A program made the translations under genes and the position numbers. DNA of 7,661 nucleotides from Clostridioides sp. (lineage in GTDB: Bacteria; Bacillota; Clostridia; Peptostreptococcales; Peptostreptococcaceae), in contig JAISUA010000200.1 in NCBI GenBank assembly GCA_031272305.1, forward strand, positions 1-7,661, given 5' to 3'. Below are positions 6,038-7,661 of this stretch, piece after piece. Below the pieces are notes generated by a model. It did not search any database and had not been told where the DNA came from. It worked only from the letters and a program-made list of their open reading frames with translations. Each line of letters begins with the position of its first letter. The first letter of the stretch is position 1.

Positions 6038-7594
6038 TTATTCTAGAGTCTTTTCTCTGTATTCAGAAGGTGATAATCCTGTATATTTCTTGAAACTTTT
6101 ACTAAAATAATTTCCATTGCTATAGCCAACTTTTGCTGATATATCTGCGATTTTATTTCTAGGATCTTTTAAGAGTTTTTTTGCTTTTTTCATTCGAAAA
6201 TCAGTTATATATTGATTTATTGTTACTCCTGTTTCGTTTTTGAAATAAGTACAGACATAAGCAGGTGATAAAAATACTTGTTCACTTATATCGCGAACAG
6301 AAAGATTTTCATCTGTATAGTGAAGATGAATGTAATCTTTAATTAAAAATATTACAGAATTCTCCGATTCACTTGAAGAAGCAGTTTCAAATAGTTTTTT
6401 TGTTTCAGATTCTAATTTTTCGTGTAAAGTAGCTAAACAAAAACAATCTTCAAGCATCTTTATTGTATTTTCATTTTGATATTCACCAGTTAATTTCATC
6501 TGATATCTGCAATCAAATAATGTCATGAAAAATTTATAATATAATTCTTTGGCTTCATACTCAAGCAAATCATCTCTTTCGAAAAGACTTGAATATAATT
6601 GATCTAAAATTTTAAAACAATTTTCTTTGTTTTTTGCTAATATTGACTCAGAAAAACTACTTATCAAGTTATCAGCAATATATTTGCATGATTGATTTTG
6701 ATGATGTTCATATTTGTCTTTTGGCATCAAAAAAGAACCAGTTTCAAAAAAGAAACTTTTCCTAATTACAGACATTGATGATTCATAAGATAGGTATGCT
6801 TTCTGAATACCTCTAAAAGATTCACCAATACTTACAAAAAATTCTGTTGTAAAAGAAATATTTTTGCACAAAAATTCGCCAATTTGTTTTAATTTTTGTT
6901 CAGAAGGATTTTTATTCGAAACAATGTGAAATACATGATATTTTAATTCTTTGCAAACATAATATACCTTCATATTCATATATGCCAAAAATTTTTCCAA
7001 TGTAGTAATAAAAAGTTCAATATTGCTTTCACTTAACTGCACTTGGTTAGTTTTCAAGATAAATGTTGAAAAATATGTGTTATGAGTGATTTTGATTTCT
7101 AGTTCTTGGCATAGAGAATCAAGTAGTTCTTTTTTCTCATCGTGAGGATGAGTGAGAGCTTCTGCAAATTTAGAAAATGTTTCTCTTGAGTAGAGAAGTT
7201 CATTTTTTTCTATTTTTATATTTTGCAAAACATTTTCTCGAGCTTTTTTTATTGAAGAAACAACTTCATCGGGATTTAGAGGTTTTTCAACATAATTGAC
7301 AGCCTTCAAGTGAATGGCTGCTTTTAAATATTCTTTATCAGAATATCCACTCATAAAAATAAAAGCAGAGTTTGGAAGAATTTTTTCTAATTTTTCGACC
7401 ATTGTTATACCATTCATTCTAGGCATTCGAACATCACACAATACAATATCTGGTTTCTCTTCTTTGGCTATGTTTAGACCGATCAAACCATCTTCAGCTT
7501 GCAATACACTAAATATACCAAGATTTTTCCAATCTATAGTTTCAATTAATCCGTTGCGAGTTAATTCTTCGTCATCAACAATAAGAATCTTCAT
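6038..7594 (-). CDS. YesN-type response regulator with AraC DNA-binding domain
   Basis: This is a 518-residue cytoplasmic transcription factor, typical in length for the YesN group. The receiver domain (about 1-120) has the acidic pair D7/D8, the phosphorylation site Asp54 in VLCDVRMP, the conserved Ser82 and Lys104 in EKP. A long middle region (about 125-405) has no motif I recognise; it occupies the place of the variable linker domain of this family. The C-terminus (about 413-515) is an AraC/XylS double helix-turn-helix: LSVRDISEQVFLSPAYVCTY, then KIADISAKVGYSNGNYFSKS and the family signature FKKYTGLSPSEYR. The start is ATG 7594, preceded by AGAGAGGGG (7601-7609) at 6 bases. It is the first gene of the leftward pair; the kinase follows after 77 bp. 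Its targets are not visible; relatives activate nearby carbohydrate-uptake genes, which could lie right of the window. Confidence 0.93.
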   Translation of the reverse strand: MKILIVDDEELTRNGLIETIDWKNLGIFSVLQAEDGLIGLNIAKEEKPDIVLCDVRMPRMNGITMVEKLEKILPNSAFIFMSGYSDKEYLKAAIHLKAVNYVEKPLNPDEVVSSIKKARENVLQNIKIEKNELLYSRETFSKFAEALTHPHDEKKELLDSLCQELEIKITHNTYFSTFILKTNQVQLSESNIELFITTLEKFLAYMNMKVYYVCKELKYHVFHIVSNKNPSEQKLKQIGEFLCKNISFTTEFFVSIGESFRGIQKAYLSYESSMSVIRKSFFFETGSFLMPKDKYEHHQNQSCKYIADNLISSFSESILAKNKENCFKILDQLYSSLFERDDLLEYEAKELYYKFFMTLFDCRYQMKLTGEYQNENTIKMLEDCFCLATLHEKLESETKKLFETASSSESENSVIFLIKDYIHLHYTDENLSVRDISEQVFLSPAYVCTYFKNETGVTINQYITDFRMKKAKKLLKDPRNKIADISAKVGYSNGNYFSKSFKKYTGLSPSEYREKTLE

Positions 7595-7661
7595 TGCTTT
7601 CCCCTCTCTTTCTCTAAATATGTAAGACTTTTTATGGAATTTTTGTATTTATATATATCAT

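Noticed and set aside
7648..7653. Leftward -10 box (TATAAA) for the regulator-kinase pair
   Set aside because: The sequence is plausible, but the matching -35 region falls outside the window, and AT-rich DNA makes such hexamers frequent.

Overview
The window is very AT-rich. It uses AGA for most arginines, has strong AAGGAGG-type ribosome binding sites, and carries a YesM/YesN-type two-component pair. This points to a low-GC Gram-positive (Firmicutes). The anaerobic Tissierellia cocci (Peptoniphilaceae such as Finegoldia, Parvimonas or Peptoniphilus) would fit, but that is inference from composition and style only, not a database match.

Layout: two convergent blocks. The left block reads rightward. 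Bases 1-354 hold no convincing gene. They contain a 27-bp near-identical direct repeat (1-27 and 214-240), a rho-independent terminator (150-177) and a near-consensus sigma-A promoter (TTGACA-N17-TATATT, 190-218). This promoter probably drives a small winged-helix protein resembling the RepL plasmid-replication family (355-738), an unrecognised Phe/Tyr/Asn-rich protein (824-1417) and the disaggregase gene clpB (1466-4066). The gaps are 85 and 48 bp with no terminator seen. A bidirectional hairpin (4078-4112) closes this block. The right block reads leftward: a YesN-type response regulator with AraC DNA-binding domain (7594-6038), then its YesM-type sensor histidine kinase (5960-4116).

The most striking observation is that clpB is full length and well conserved but carries one in-frame TGA at codon 187, exactly where the family has the invariant Gly of the LDPVIGRDEE segment that opens the first ATPase domain. 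The frame is the same on both sides, so a single G-to-T change (GGA to TGA) explains it. All other genes are free of in-frame TGA, glycine is otherwise GGN and tryptophan is TGG, so a wholesale UGA-to-Gly code is unlikely. A recent nonsense mutation or a sequencing error is the simplest reading; occasional readthrough is possible but unproven.

How the genes work together: ClpB, if made, would rescue aggregated proteins with DnaK. The upstream winged-helix gene sits where heat-shock regulators often sit in Clp operons, but its resemblance is to RepL, so a regulatory role is only a hypothesis. The kinase would sense an extracellular signal through a large external domain and phosphorylate Asp54 of the regulator. 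The usual partner of such pairs, a sugar ABC transporter, is not in view and could lie beyond the right edge.
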